Shown: positions 19,801-30,623 of the stretch, one piece after another
Numbering within the stretch: the stretch's first letter is position 1
Layout: every line of letters starts with the position of its first letter
From: Azohydromonas australica DSM 1124
GTDB lineage: Bacteria; Pseudomonadota; Gammaproteobacteria; Burkholderiales; Burkholderiaceae_C
NCBI RefSeq assembly: GCF_000430725.1
Contig: NZ_KE387203.1
Coordinates: 65,134-129,133 of the forward strand
Length of the DNA: 64,000 bases
Direction: 5' to 3'
Made by a program: the position numbers and the translations under genes
The notes under the pieces: model-generated
Database searches by the model: none
Told to the model about the DNA's origin: nothing
Seen by the model: the letters and a program-made list of their open reading frames with translations, nothing else

Positions 19801-19930
19801 CGGCGCGGTCAGGACCGCTGGACAGACAGGGTCGGCGCCGTTGGAAGCGCGCCAACCCGCGAAAAACCGCTGCTGCGACAGGGACTTATCCGCTCCCGGG
19901 ACGACAGGACAGCAGTCAGGCGGACAAACA

Positions 19931-19956
19931 AAAAGGGCCGGCAAGGCCGGCCCTTT
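19931..19956 (-). terminator. terminator of the rpsF-priB-rpsR-rplI operon
   Basis: AAAGGGCCGGC (19932-19942) pairs with GCCGGCCCTTT (19946-19956) over a 3-base loop; the minus strand then reads into a T-rich run (TTTTTGTTTG). It lies about 50 bases after the rplI stop. Confidence 0.85.
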
Positions 19957-20007
19957 GTGCTGCCGCAACGCGAACGCTGCGGCGGCTTTACGCGAGCAAG
20001 CCCGCGC

Positions 20008-20460
20008 TTATTCCGCTTCGGGAACGACCTTGATGGTCAGCTCCACCACCACGTCGGTGTGGGCCGCCACGGCCACCGGGAACTCGCCCACGGTCTTGAG
20101 CGGGCCGTTGGGCAGGCGCACCTGCGACTTGACGATGTCGAAGCCCTTGGCCTTGAGAGCCTCGGCGATGTCGGCGTTGGTCACCGAACCGAACAGGCGG
20201 CCGTCCACGCCGGCCTTCTGCGCGATCTGGACGGTCAGGCCGTCCAGCTGGCCACCCAGCGTCTGGGCGGCGGACAGCTTTTCAGCAGCGGCCTTTTCCA
20301 GTTCGACGCGGCGGGTTTCGAATTCCTTGAGCGCGGCCTCGGTGGCGCGGCGCGCCTGCTTGGTCGGGATCAGGAAGTTGCGGGCGTAGCCGTCCTTGAC
20401 CTTGACGACGTCACCCAGGTTGCCCAGGTTGGCGACCTTTTCGAGCAGGATCACTTGCAT
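20008..20460 (-). CDS. rplI: 50S ribosomal protein L9
   Basis: A 150-residue L9: [32 protein letters not shown] is the conserved N-terminal rRNA-binding domain (signature GxxGxxxxVxxGYxRNxLxP), then the long connecting helix ([20 protein letters not shown]) and the C-terminal domain. Normal length. Last gene of rpsF-priB-rpsR-rplI, 15 bases after rpsR. Confidence 0.97.
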   Translation of the reverse strand: MQVILLEKVANLGNLGDVVKVKDGYARNFLIPTKQARRATEAALKEFETRRVELEKAAAEKLSAAQTLGGQLDGLTVQIAQKAGVDGRLFGSVTNADIAEALKAKGFDIVKSQVRLPNGPLKTVGEFPVAVAAHTDVVVELTIKVVPEAE

Positions 20461-20475
20461 GGTGCTGCTTCCCTA

Positions 20476-20766
20476 TCAGAGCTTGTGCTGGTCGCTGTAC
20501 GGCAGCATCGCCAGGAAGCGCGCGCGCTTGATGGCGTTGGTGAGCTGACGCTGGTAGAACGCGCGCGTGCCGGTCAGGCGGGCGGGCGTGATCTTGCCGT
20601 TCTCGCCGACGAAATCGCGCAGCGTGTCGATGTCCTTGTAGTCGATCTGCTCGACGCCAGCGACGGTGAAGCGGCAGAAGCGCTTGCGGCGGAACAGCAG
20701 CGACTGCTGGTTGCGCTTGGGCTTGCGGTCCTTCGAGAAGCGACCTTTTCCACGAGGCGGGGCCAT
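20476..20766 (-). CDS. rpsR: 30S ribosomal protein S18
   Basis: A 96-residue S18 with a basic N-terminal extension and the conserved core [25 protein letters not shown] and [13 protein letters not shown]. The single Cys in FCRF is retained. S18 pairs with S6 on the 30S platform, matching its operon with rpsF. It lies 57 bases after priB. Confidence 0.97.
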   Translation of the reverse strand: MAPPRGKGRFSKDRKPKRNQQSLLFRRKRFCRFTVAGVEQIDYKDIDTLRDFVGENGKITPARLTGTRAFYQRQLTNAIKRARFLAMLPYSDQHKL

Positions 20767-20823
20767 GTTTGACTCCTTGAATCCAGATACTTGATTGCGA
20801 ACAGTGCGGCGGGAACGACCGTT

Positions 20824-21150
20824 TCAGTCGAGCGCCGTGACATGGAAGAGCAGGCCGCGTCCGCTGCGTCCGGCGCTCAGGAAACCGGCGAATTCGCCGC
20901 TGTTTCCCAGCTCCAGCGCACCGACGCGCCGCGTGACCTCGCCGATCGCCACGGCCCGGATCTCCAGCGAGACCCGGCGCGGCAGGCCGTCCTCCAGGAC
21001 TTGCGACTCGTGCTTGAGTCCCAGGTCGAAGGCCGGCACTCCGGCGGGGGTGTAGCGCAGGGCGCCGCGTTCGACGAGCTGGGCACTGAGCACCAGCCGG
21101 TTGACGCCGGCAACGACCTGCGCGAGCGGCGCTGACGCGCCCGCGCTCAT
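20824..21150 (-). CDS. priB: primosomal replication protein N, PriB
   Basis: A 108-residue OB-fold protein of the single-stranded DNA-binding superfamily. NRLVLSAQLVERGALRYTPAGVPAFDLGLKHES is the typical PriB start, and RRVSLEIRAVAIGEVTRR and GNSGEFAGFLS follow the OB strands. It acts with PriA to reload DnaB at repaired forks. Its ATG overlaps the rpsF stop by one base, and its place between rpsF and rpsR is the classic proteobacterial arrangement. dnaB lies just beyond the operon. Confidence 0.93.
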   Translation of the reverse strand: MSAGASAPLAQVVAGVNRLVLSAQLVERGALRYTPAGVPAFDLGLKHESQVLEDGLPRRVSLEIRAVAIGEVTRRVGALELGNSGEFAGFLSAGRSGRGLLFHVTALD

Positions 21151-21512
21151 CAGGCGGCGCTTTCCTGCGCGGCCTTGCGGGCTTCTTCCTTCTCGACGGC
21201 CTTCATCATCACCGACGGGGTCGTCTCGGCCTTGTCCTTGGCCACGGTCAGGTGGCGCAGCACGGCGTCGTTGAAGCGGAAGCCGGTTTCCAGCTCGGTC
21301 AGCGTTTCCTTGCTGCACTCGATGTTCAGGCACAGGTAGTGCGCCTTGGCCAGCTTCTGGATCAGGTAGGCCAGTTGACGGCGGCCCCAGTCCTCGACGC
21401 GGTGCACCTTGCCACCAGCGTTGGTGACCAGGTTCTTGTAGCGCTCCAGCATGGCCGGAACCTGTTCGCTCTGATCCGGGTGGATCAGCAGCACGATTTC
21501 GTAATGACGCAT
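21150..21512 (-). CDS. rpsF: 30S ribosomal protein S6
   Basis: A 120-residue S6: [42 protein letters not shown] (the S18-binding region) and [13 protein letters not shown] are canonical. A charged Lys/Glu/Ala tail ends the protein. AAGGAG precedes the ATG. First gene of the operon, with a TATAAT promoter and a leader hairpin upstream that may serve S6:S18 feedback. Confidence 0.97.
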   Translation of the reverse strand: MRHYEIVLLIHPDQSEQVPAMLERYKNLVTNAGGKVHRVEDWGRRQLAYLIQKLAKAHYLCLNIECSKETLTELETGFRFNDAVLRHLTVAKDKAETTPSVMMKAVEKEEARKAAQESAA

Positions 21513-21543
21513 GAATGCTCCTTGTGGATTCCAAAAAGCGGAA

Positions 21544-21575
21544 GCCGCCCCTCTGCGCCAAACAGGAGGGACGGC
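21544..21575 (-). ncRNA. leader hairpin of the rpsF operon (possible S6:S18 regulatory element)
   Basis: GCCGTCCCTC pairs with GAGGGGCGGC (one G-T pair) around a 12-base loop in the predicted 5' leader, about 8 bases after the expected start and 31 bases before the rpsF ATG. Many bacteria carry an S6:S18-binding hairpin here. I cannot confirm the defining CCG bulge, so the assignment is tentative. Confidence 0.35.
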
Positions 21576-21589
21576 AAGGCAAGCCCGCG

Positions 21590-21595
21590 ATTATA
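21590..21595 (-). promoter_or_regulatory. promoter -10 of the rpsF operon
   Basis: Minus-strand TATAAT in TTGCTATAATCGCGG is a perfect sigma-70 -10, about 78 bases before the rpsF ATG. No good -35 lies 16-18 bases upstream, although TGCTATAAT gives an extended-like TG one base off the optimum. Confidence 0.6.
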
Positions 21596-21650
21596 GCAAG
21601 TTGCGCCGAACGACGCTCCTGATTCGTGGGCTCAAGGCTTGAGGCCCGTG

Positions 21651-21677
21651 AAAAAGCCCGAGCACGCTCGGGCTTTT
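21651..21677 (-). terminator. terminator of ppsA
   Basis: AAAAGCCCGAG (21652-21662) pairs with CTCGGGCTTTT (21667-21677) over a 4-base loop; the minus strand continues in T. It lies 45 bases after the ppsA stop. Confidence 0.85.
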
Positions 21678-21721
21678 GAAGGGCTTGGCGACCGTGCACG
21701 GGCACGGTCACCGCTCGCAGC

Positions 21722-24118
<2,397 letters not shown>

Positions 24119-24263
24119 GGAAAAGCTCCTGATGGTGGAAAAACTGGAGCCCTGCGCAGCCGCCGACACGAGACCGTGCCCGATGTGAATTTGTTCTTGA
24201 TGTTCTTGGTTCTGGGATGCCCGGGCAGTCATGCCGTCGGGGCCGCAAGGCGAATTGGGCGTG

Positions 24264-24288
24264 ATTCTACGCAGGCGGCACCTATGAT
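24264..24288. promoter_or_regulatory. overlapping divergent promoters of ppsA and ppsR
   Basis: Minus-strand TAGAAT (24264-24269) is a -10 for ppsA with TGACGA 18 bases upstream; plus-strand TATGAT (24283-24288) is a -10 for ppsR, 29 bases before its ATG. The two promoters overlap, so RNA polymerase at one should exclude the other. -35 matches are weak on both sides. Confidence 0.4.
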
Positions 24289-24317
24289 CGTCACAACACT
24301 CGTTCTTGCCGTACGTC

Positions 24318-25139
24318 ATGCCCAACCGCACCGTGTTCTTTGTCTCCGATGGCACCGGCATCACCGCCGAGACCTTCGGCAACTCGATCCTGGCCCAGTT
24401 CCCGGCCAAGCACCGGCACGTGCGGCGGCCCTTCATCGACTGCGTCGAGAAGGCACAGCAGGTGGCCGACGAGATCGCGGCCACCGCGCAGCGCGAGGGC
24501 AAGCGCCCCATCGTCTTCATCACGCTGGTCAACGAGGACGTGCGCCGCATCGTCAAGGAGTCCACGCAAGGACTGGTGCTGGACATGTTCAACACCTTCG
24601 TCGAACCGCTGGAAGCGGAGTTCGGCGTGAAGTCCAACCACCGCGTCGGCCGCTTCTCGGACGTGGCCAAGAGCGAGGAGTACAACGACCGCATCGAGGC
24701 CATCAACTTCTCGCTGGCGCACGACGACGGGCAATCCGCGCGCAACCTGGAAAGCGCCGACGTGATCCTGGTGGGCGTGAGCCGCAGCGGCAAGACGCCC
24801 ACCTCGCTCTACCTGGCCATGCAGCACGGCATCAAGGCCGCCAACTACCCGCTCATCCCCGAGGACTTCGAGCGCGGCCAGCTGCCCTCCTCGCTCGCGC
24901 CGCACAAGCGCAAATGCTTTGGACTGAGCATCGACCCGGAACGGCTCTGCCAAATCCGCAATGAACGCCGCCCGGACAGCAAGTACGCCGCGCTGGAAAA
25001 CTGCCGCTGGGAAGTTCGCCAAGCCGAGGCCATGATGCGCCGCGAAGGCATCGGCTGGCTCAGCTCCACGCACAAGTCCATCGAGGAGATCGCCACCACC
25101 ATCCTGCGCGACATCCGCCCGGACCGGCTGATCTACTGA
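24318..25139 (+). CDS. ppsR: PEP synthase regulatory protein (bifunctional kinase/pyrophosphorylase)
   Basis: A 273-residue DUF299 protein. It inactivates PEP synthase by ADP-dependent phosphorylation of a Thr next to the catalytic His and restores it with phosphate. [22 protein letters not shown] at the start, the P-loop [15 protein letters not shown] near residue 155 and the C-terminal [15 protein letters not shown] are typical. Start ATG 24318; an upstream TTG would add four residues. Divergent pairing with ppsA supports the assignment. Confidence 0.95.
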   Translation: MPNRTVFFVSDGTGITAETFGNSILAQFPAKHRHVRRPFIDCVEKAQQVADEIAATAQREGKRPIVFITLVNEDVRRIVKESTQGLVLDMFNTFVEPLEAEFGVKSNHRVGRFSDVAKSEEYNDRIEAINFSLAHDDGQSARNLESADVILVGVSRSGKTPTSLYLAMQHGIKAANYPLIPEDFERGQLPSSLAPHKRKCFGLSIDPERLCQIRNERRPDSKYAALENCRWEVRQAEAMMRREGIGWLSSTHKSIEEIATTILRDIRPDRLIY

Positions 25140-25149
25140 GCGCAGGAGC

Positions 25150-25172
25150 GCCCCGGCGCCTGGCACCGGGGC
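25150..25172 (+). terminator. weak hairpin between ppsR and the SpoU gene
   Basis: GCCCCGG (25150-25156) pairs with CCGGGGC (25166-25172) over a 9-base loop, 10 bases after the ppsR stop, in a 63-base convergent gap. There is no real T run, so it may act only weakly. Confidence 0.35.
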
Positions 25173-25202
25173 TTCAAGGCGGTGGGGCTGCGCGCCGGTT
25201 TT

Positions 25203-25985
25203 TCAGGGCGCCGTCACCCGCCGCCGCGCCGATTCGTGCAGGCAGATCGCCGCCGCGGCGGCGACGTTGAGCGACTCCTCGCCCCCGGGCTGCGCAATGC
25301 GCACCGTGAGCCCGCAGCGCTGCAGCAGTTCCTCGCGCACGCCCTGCCCTTCGTGGCCCATCACCCAGGCGCAGGGCCAGGGCAGCGCCGCCTCGTGCAC
25401 CGCCAGCGCCGCGTGCGAGCTGGTGGCCACCAGCGGCAGCCCCAGCGCCTGCAGCGCCTCGATCTCCACGCCCTCGACCAGCCGCAGGTTGAAATGCGCG
25501 CCCATGCCCGCGCGCACCACCTTGGGCGACCACAGCGCCGCGCTGCCCTTGAGCGCGATCACCTGCGCGAAGCCCAGCGCCGAGGCGCTGCGCAGGATGC
25601 TGCCGAGATTGCCGGCGTCCTGCACCCGGTCCAGCACCACGGCCGCCTGTCCCGCGGCGACCTCGTTCTGTACCGGCGGCACCCATGTGAAACCGATGCG
25701 TGCGGGCGACTCCAGCGCGCTGACGCCGGCGAACAGTGCATCCGGCAGGACCACCGCCTTGGGCGCCGCGGCGGCAAGCTCGCGCAGCGCCGGCTGCAGC
25801 CAGCCGGATTCGCTCACCACCGCCTGCGCCGGCTGCTGGCCGCGCGCCAGCAGCGCCCGGCACAGGTGGTCGCCCTCCAGCCACACCAGGCCCAGCTTGC
25901 GGTAGGCCGCCGGGTCCTGCGTCAGCTTGCGCAGCTTCACCAGCAGCGGGTTGTCGCGCGAGGTGACGTGCAGCGGCTCGCTCAT
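25203..25985 (-). CDS. TrmH/SpoU-family RNA 2'-O-methyltransferase
   Basis: A 260-residue SPOUT-class methyltransferase using S-adenosylmethionine. Motif 1 [19 protein letters not shown], motif 2 [11 protein letters not shown] and motif 3 [18 protein letters not shown] form the knot. The N-terminal region ([16 protein letters not shown] ... WLEGDHL) is the L30e-like RNA-binding domain found in RlmB/TsnR-type enzymes. The precise target (23S rRNA or tRNA ribose) is not determined. Its ATG overlaps the rnhB stop by four bases, tying it to the lpx cluster. Confidence 0.88.
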   Translation of the reverse strand: MSEPLHVTSRDNPLLVKLRKLTQDPAAYRKLGLVWLEGDHLCRALLARGQQPAQAVVSESGWLQPALRELAAAAPKAVVLPDALFAGVSALESPARIGFTWVPPVQNEVAAGQAAVVLDRVQDAGNLGSILRSASALGFAQVIALKGSAALWSPKVVRAGMGAHFNLRLVEGVEIEALQALGLPLVATSSHAALAVHEAALPWPCAWVMGHEGQGVREELLQRCGLTVRIAQPGGEESLNVAAAAAICLHESARRRVTAP

Positions 25986-26587
25986 GCCGGCGCTCCGGTG
26001 CGGGCCAGCAGCGCCTCGCGCACAGGCCTGAAACTGCGCCGGTGCGCCTCGCTGGCGCCATGCTCGCGCAGCGCCGCCAGGTGCGCGGGCGTCGGATAGC
26101 CCTTGTGCACGTCGAAGCCGTAGTGTGGATACGTGGCATGCAGTTGCTGGCACAACTGGTCGCGGTGCACCTTGGCCAGGATGGAAGCGGCCGAGATGGC
26201 GGGCACCAGCGCGTCGCCGCGCACGATGGCCTCGGCCGGAATGCGCAGCGGCGGCAGCCGGTTGCCGTCCACCAGCGCCTTGGCCGGCTTCAGGCGCAGG
26301 CCCTCCACGGCGCGCTTCATCGCCAGCATGGTGGCGTGCAGGATGTTGAGCCGGTCGATCTCCTCCACGCTGGCCTCGGCGATGCAGAAGCTCAGCGCGC
26401 GGGCGCGCACCTGGTCGAACAGCAGCTCGCGCCGGCGCGCGGTCAGCGCCTTCGAGTCGGCCAGGCCCTCGATCGGGTCGTCGTCGTCCAGGATCACGGC
26501 CGCCGCCACCACCGGGCCGGCCAGCGGGCCGCGCCCGGCCTCGTCCACGCCGGCCATGAGCCCGGGCACGTCGAAGCACAGAGCCAT
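25982..26587 (-). CDS. rnhB: ribonuclease HII
   Basis: A 201-residue RNase HII that removes ribonucleotides from DNA-RNA hybrids. Metal-binding residues Asp15 and Glu16 lie in [32 protein letters not shown] and the [15 protein letters not shown] motif complete the active site. The ATG at 26587 starts directly before the conserved block. Four bases separate it from lpxB, the usual neighbour. Confidence 0.96.
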   Translation of the reverse strand: MALCFDVPGLMAGVDEAGRGPLAGPVVAAAVILDDDDPIEGLADSKALTARRRELLFDQVRARALSFCIAEASVEEIDRLNILHATMLAMKRAVEGLRLKPAKALVDGNRLPPLRIPAEAIVRGDALVPAISAASILAKVHRDQLCQQLHATYPHYGFDVHKGYPTPAHLAALREHGASEAHRRSFRPVREALLARTGAPA

Positions 26588-26591
26588 CTGC

Positions 26592-27746
26592 TCAGGCTCC
26601 ATCCAACAGTCGTGCGATTGCATCGGTGGCGGTGCGGGCCGTGTCGCGCCGCAGCAGGTGATGTAGGTCCATGAATCGTTGTTCCAGCGCGGCCGCGCGC
26701 TGCGGGGCATCGAGCCACTGCAGCACCGCGTCGGCCAGCGCGCGGGGCGTGGCATCGTGCTGCAGCAGCTCGGGCACCACGAAGTCGCGGCACAGGATAT
26801 TGGGCAGCCCGACCCAGGGCTGGTAGCGCATGCGCTTCATGATGTGCCAGCTCAGCGCCGCCATGCGGTAGGCGATGACCATAGGCCGCTTGAACAGCGC
26901 CGCCTCCAGCGTGGCGGTGCCGCTGGCGATGAGCGTGGCGTCGCAGGCGGCCAGCGCCTCGTGCGAGCGGCCGTCGAGCAGCACCAGCGGCAGCCCCGCG
27001 CCATGCGCGGCGATCTGGTCGTCGACCAGGCCGCGCAGGCCCGGCGCCACCGGCAGCACGAAGCGCAGCTGCGGCCGCGCCGCGTGCAGCAGCCGCACCG
27101 CGCCCAGGAAGGTCGGCAGCAGGTTCGTGATCTCGCCGCGGCGGCTGCCCGGCAGCACGGCCAGCACGGACTCGTCGTCGCGCAGGCCCAGCGCCGCGCG
27201 CGCCGCGGCGCGCGGCACCTGCAGCGGGATCGCGTCGGCCAGCGGGTGGCCGACATAAGTGGCCTGGATGCCGTGGCCGCGCAGCAGCTCGGGCTCGAAG
27301 GGGAAGAGGCACAGCACGTGGTCGGTGCTGCGTGCCAGGCGCTTGGCCCGGCCGCCGCGCCAGGCCCAGATCGACGGGCAGACGAAGTGCACGGTGCGCA
27401 GGCCCGCCGCCTTCAGCCGCGCTTCCAGGCCGAGGTTGAAGTCGGGCGCATCAACGCCGATGAACAGGTCCGGCTTCTCCTGCAGCAGCCGCTCGGCCAG
27501 CGCGTCGCGGATGCCGGAAATCTCGCGGTAGTGGCGCAGTGCCTCGGCATAGCCGTGCACGGCCAGCTTCTCGCTCGGCCACCAGGCCGTGAAGCCCTGC
27601 GCGGCCAGCTTCGGGCCGCCGATGCCAGTGGACGACAGCCCCGGCCAGCGCGCCTTCAGGCCGCCCAGGAGCAACGAAGCCAGGAGGTCACCGGACGCTT
27701 CGCCGGCGACCATCGAGAAGCGAGGATCGCCTGCGATGGGTGCCAT
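26592..27746 (-). CDS. lpxB: lipid A disaccharide synthase
   Basis: A 384-residue GT19 glycosyltransferase joining UDP-diacylglucosamine and lipid X to give the lipid A disaccharide on the inner face of the inner membrane. The start [38 protein letters not shown] and [21 protein letters not shown] are family motifs. Spaced five bases from lpxA and four from rnhB within lpxD-fabZ-lpxA-lpxB-rnhB. Confidence 0.96.
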   Translation of the reverse strand: MAPIAGDPRFSMVAGEASGDLLASLLLGGLKARWPGLSSTGIGGPKLAAQGFTAWWPSEKLAVHGYAEALRHYREISGIRDALAERLLQEKPDLFIGVDAPDFNLGLEARLKAAGLRTVHFVCPSIWAWRGGRAKRLARSTDHVLCLFPFEPELLRGHGIQATYVGHPLADAIPLQVPRAAARAALGLRDDESVLAVLPGSRRGEITNLLPTFLGAVRLLHAARPQLRFVLPVAPGLRGLVDDQIAAHGAGLPLVLLDGRSHEALAACDATLIASGTATLEAALFKRPMVIAYRMAALSWHIMKRMRYQPWVGLPNILCRDFVVPELLQHDATPRALADAVLQWLDAPQRAAALEQRFMDLHHLLRRDTARTATDAIARLLDGA

Positions 27747-27751
27747 GGCGG

Positions 27752-28543
27752 TCAGCGCACGATGCCGCGCTTGGCGCGCTCCAGGAATTCGAGCATCAGC
27801 GCCAGGTCGGCATCGCCGTCGGCGTCCGTGCCGCCGCGCAGCGCCTCGATCTGCGCCCTGGCGTTCTCCAGCGTGAGCCCCTCGCGGTAGAGCAGCTTGT
27901 GCATCTGCTTGACCTGCGCGATGCGGACCCGGCTGAAGCCGCGCCGGCGCAGCCCTTCGACGTTGAAGCCGCGCGCCTGCGCGGGGTTGCCGTCGATCAT
28001 CATGAACGGCGGCACGTCCTGCGACAGCGCCGTGGCGAAGCCGACCATCGCGTGCGCACCGATCTGCACGAACTGGTGCACGCCGGTGAGGCCACCCACG
28101 ATCACCCAGTCGCCCACGTGCACGTGGCCGGCGAGCGTCGCGTTGTTGGCCAGGATCGTCTTGTGGCCCAGCTGCACGTCGTGCGCGATATGCACGTAGG
28201 CCATGATCCAGTTGTCGTCGCCCACGCGCGTGACGCCGGCGTCCTGCGCCGTGCCGCGGTTGAAGGTGCAGAACTCGCGGATGGTGTTGCGGTCGCCGAT
28301 GTGCAGCTCGGTGGGCTCGCCGGCGTACTTCTTGTCCTGCGGCGCCGCACCCAGCGAGCTGAACTGGAAGATCTGGTTGTCGCGGCCGATGCGGGTGCGG
28401 CCCTCGATCACGCAGTGCGGCCCGATGCGGGTGCCCGCACCGACCACGACCTCGGGGCCGATGACCGTGTAGGCGCCGACACTGACGTCCTCGGCCAGCT
28501 CGGCCGCCGGGTCCACGAGCGCGGTGGAATGGATCAGGGCCAT
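27752..28543 (-). CDS. lpxA: UDP-N-acetylglucosamine O-acyltransferase
   Basis: A 263-residue left-handed beta-helix acyltransferase that starts lipid A synthesis by adding a hydroxyacyl chain from ACP to UDP-GlcNAc. Hexapeptide repeats run through residues 1-190, with catalytic His121 in [12 protein letters not shown] and the [13 protein letters not shown] block; the C-terminal helical domain binds ACP. Ten bases downstream of fabZ. Confidence 0.96.
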   Translation of the reverse strand: MALIHSTALVDPAAELAEDVSVGAYTVIGPEVVVGAGTRIGPHCVIEGRTRIGRDNQIFQFSSLGAAPQDKKYAGEPTELHIGDRNTIREFCTFNRGTAQDAGVTRVGDDNWIMAYVHIAHDVQLGHKTILANNATLAGHVHVGDWVIVGGLTGVHQFVQIGAHAMVGFATALSQDVPPFMMIDGNPAQARGFNVEGLRRRGFSRVRIAQVKQMHKLLYREGLTLENARAQIEALRGGTDADGDADLALMLEFLERAKRGIVR

Positions 28544-28553
28544 GCGGGCGTCG

Positions 28554-28994
28554 TCAGGCGATCTTGCGGATGGTGCACATGAGCTGCGCCTCGGCGGCCA
28601 GCTCTCCGTCCACCAGCGCGCGTGCGCTGAACTTGGCGATGCCGGCCTTCATGCGCTCCAGCTTCACGTCCAGGTGCAGCTGGTCGCCCGGCTCCACCGG
28701 GCGCTTGAAGCGCGCGCCGTCGATGCCGACGAAGTAGTACACCGTGTTCTCGTCGGGCTCGGTTTTGTCGGTGGTGAAGGCCAGCAGGGCCGAGGCCTGC
28801 GCCAGCGCTTCGAGGATCAGCACGCCCGGCATCACCGGCCGGTGCGGGAAATGGCCGACGAAATAGGGCTCGTTGATGGTGACGTTCTTGAGCGCCACGA
28901 TGCGCTCGCCCTCTTGCACCTCCAGCACCCGGTCCACGAGCAGGATCGGGTAGCGGTGGGGCAACTTCTTGAGAATCTGGTGGATGTCCATCAT
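28554..28994 (-). CDS. fabZ: 3-hydroxyacyl-ACP dehydratase FabZ
   Basis: A 146-residue hot-dog fold dehydratase of fatty-acid elongation. Catalytic His48 in [14 protein letters not shown] and Glu62 in LILEALAQ are present, and [12 protein letters not shown] is the usual start. Its ATG overlaps the lpxD stop by four bases. FabZ competes with LpxA/LpxD for hydroxyacyl-ACP, which is why these genes travel together. Confidence 0.96.
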   Translation of the reverse strand: MMDIHQILKKLPHRYPILLVDRVLEVQEGERIVALKNVTINEPYFVGHFPHRPVMPGVLILEALAQASALLAFTTDKTEPDENTVYYFVGIDGARFKRPVEPGDQLHLDVKLERMKAGIAKFSARALVDGELAAEAQLMCTIRKIA

Positions 28995-30016
28995 GTGATC
29001 TTTTTTTCGAGTGCCCTCAGGCGCTCGCGCAACGCATGCAGCTGGCGCAGCGTGGCTGCGTTCTTTTCCCAGCTCGCATTGTCGTCGAAGGGGAAGGAGC
29101 CGCTGTAGTGGCCGGGCTGGCGTATCGAGCGGCTCACGAACGTGCAGGCCGAGACATGCACGTGGTCCACGATCTCGATGTGGCCAATGATGTTGGCCGA
29201 ACCGCCGATGGTGCAGTGCCGCCCGATGCGCGTGCTGCCTGCAATGCCTGCACAGCCCGCGATGGCAGTGTGCGCACCGATGTGCACGTTGTGGGCGACC
29301 TGGATCAGGTTGTCGAGCTTCACGCCCTCTTCGATGACGGTATCGCCCAGGGCGCCGCGGTCGATGCAGGTGTTGGCGCCGATGTCCACGTCGTCGCCAA
29401 TGCGCACGGCGCCAAGCTGCTCGATCTTTTCCCAGCGACCCTGGTTCGGCGCAAAGCCGAAGCCGTCGGCCCCGATGACTGCGCCGCTGTGCACGATGCA
29501 GCGCTGCCCCAGCGTGCAGCGCTCGCCCAGCACCACGCGTGCGGCCAGGCGCGAATGCGCGCCCACGCGCGCGCCGCGGCCCACGCAGCTCTGCGGGCCC
29601 ACCACGGCACCGGCCTCCACCACCGCACCGGCACCGACGAAGGCCAGGGCCTCGACGCGGGCCGTGGGGTCGATCTGGGCACCCTCCTCCACCACTGCGG
29701 ACGGATGCACCCCGGCGGGCAGCTGCGGACGCGCGTGGGCGGCCCACCACTGCGTCAGCCGCGCGAAGTAGAGGTACGGATCGGGCGTGACCAGCGCGGC
29801 GCCGCGCGCGACGGCCTCGTCACGCAGCGTGGGCGCCACGATCACGCAGCCGGCCTGCGTGCTGCCGAGCTGGCTGCGGTAGCGCGGGTTGGCGAGGAAG
29901 CTGATGTCCGAGGGGCCGGCAGACTCCAGCGGCGCGATGGCGGCGATGCGCACCGATGCGTCGCCCACCAGCTCGCCGCCAAGGGCGGCCACGATGTCCG
30001 AAAGCGTGACGCTCAT
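28991..30016 (-). CDS. lpxD: UDP-3-O-acylglucosamine N-acyltransferase
   Basis: A 341-residue hexapeptide-repeat enzyme performing the third step of lipid A synthesis. The N-terminal uridine-binding domain ([32 protein letters not shown]) precedes beta-helix repeats with [16 protein letters not shown] and the catalytic-His region [19 protein letters not shown] 30016 aligns with the family start; an in-frame ATG at 30034 would add six residues and lacks a better ribosome site. The coil at the end ([13 protein letters not shown]) is a short trimer helix. Confidence 0.95.
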   Translation of the reverse strand: MSVTLSDIVAALGGELVGDASVRIAAIAPLESAGPSDISFLANPRYRSQLGSTQAGCVIVAPTLRDEAVARGAALVTPDPYLYFARLTQWWAAHARPQLPAGVHPSAVVEEGAQIDPTARVEALAFVGAGAVVEAGAVVGPQSCVGRGARVGAHSRLAARVVLGERCTLGQRCIVHSGAVIGADGFGFAPNQGRWEKIEQLGAVRIGDDVDIGANTCIDRGALGDTVIEEGVKLDNLIQVAHNVHIGAHTAIAGCAGIAGSTRIGRHCTIGGSANIIGHIEIVDHVHVSACTFVSRSIRQPGHYSGSFPFDDNASWEKNAATLRQLHALRERLRALEKKIT

Positions 30017-30113
30017 CGTTGCAGGCTCACTCATGGGAACAAAGGCTGCGGCCGCCCGTGGGCGGCCGCGAGGCAGCGAATGCGGCACGCCCGCCAGGGC
30101 GGCCGCGACGGCA

Positions 30114-30623
30114 TCACTTGCCGGCGTTGAGCGCGTCGATCACCTTCTTGGTGATGTCCACGCGCGGACCGGCAAACACGACCTCCTGCAGGATCAGGTC
30201 GTACTTCTCCTGGTCGAAGATCTGCTTGATCACCTTGTTGGCGCGCTCGACCACCGAAGCCAGCTCCTCGTTCTTGCGCTGGTTGAGGTCTTCCTGGAAC
30301 TCGCGACGGCGACGCTGGAAGTCGCGGTCCTGCTCGACCAGGTCGCGCTGGCGGCGCGTGCGCTCGGCCTCGGCCAGCGTCGGCGCATCCTTCTCCAGCT
30401 TGTCCGAGGCGGCCTTCAGGCGTGCCGCCATGTCGGCGAGATCCTTCTCGCGCTTGCCGAACTCCGCTTCCAGCTTGCTTTGTGCGGCCTTGGCCGGCGT
30501 GGCTTCGCGCAGCACGCGCTCGCTGTTGACGTAGCCGATCTTCAGTTCCTGGGCCTGCGCGCCAGCACCGGCAGCCGCCAGCGCCGCGGCGAAGACCAGC
30601 GACTTCCATCCACCCATGTTCAT
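30114..30623 (-). CDS. skp: periplasmic chaperone Skp/OmpH
   Basis: A 169-residue precursor with a signal peptide ending [15 protein letters not shown]. The mature protein is a small core plus a long charged coiled coil (about 45-130: [40 protein letters not shown]) that forms the tentacles holding unfolded outer-membrane proteins. The ATG at 30623 overlaps the bamA stop by one base, so the pair is translationally coupled; other Met codons lie two residues later. Confidence 0.93.
   Translation of the reverse strand: MNMGGWKSLVFAAALAAAGAGAQAQELKIGYVNSERVLREATPAKAAQSKLEAEFGKREKDLADMAARLKAASDKLEKDAPTLAEAERTRRQRDLVEQDRDFQRRRREFQEDLNQRKNEELASVVERANKVIKQIFDQEKYDLILQEVVFAGPRVDITKKVIDALNAGK

Noticed and set aside
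19880-19895. DnaA box or origin element near dnaB
   Set aside because: TTATCCGCT matches the DnaA box at only six of nine positions and stands alone.
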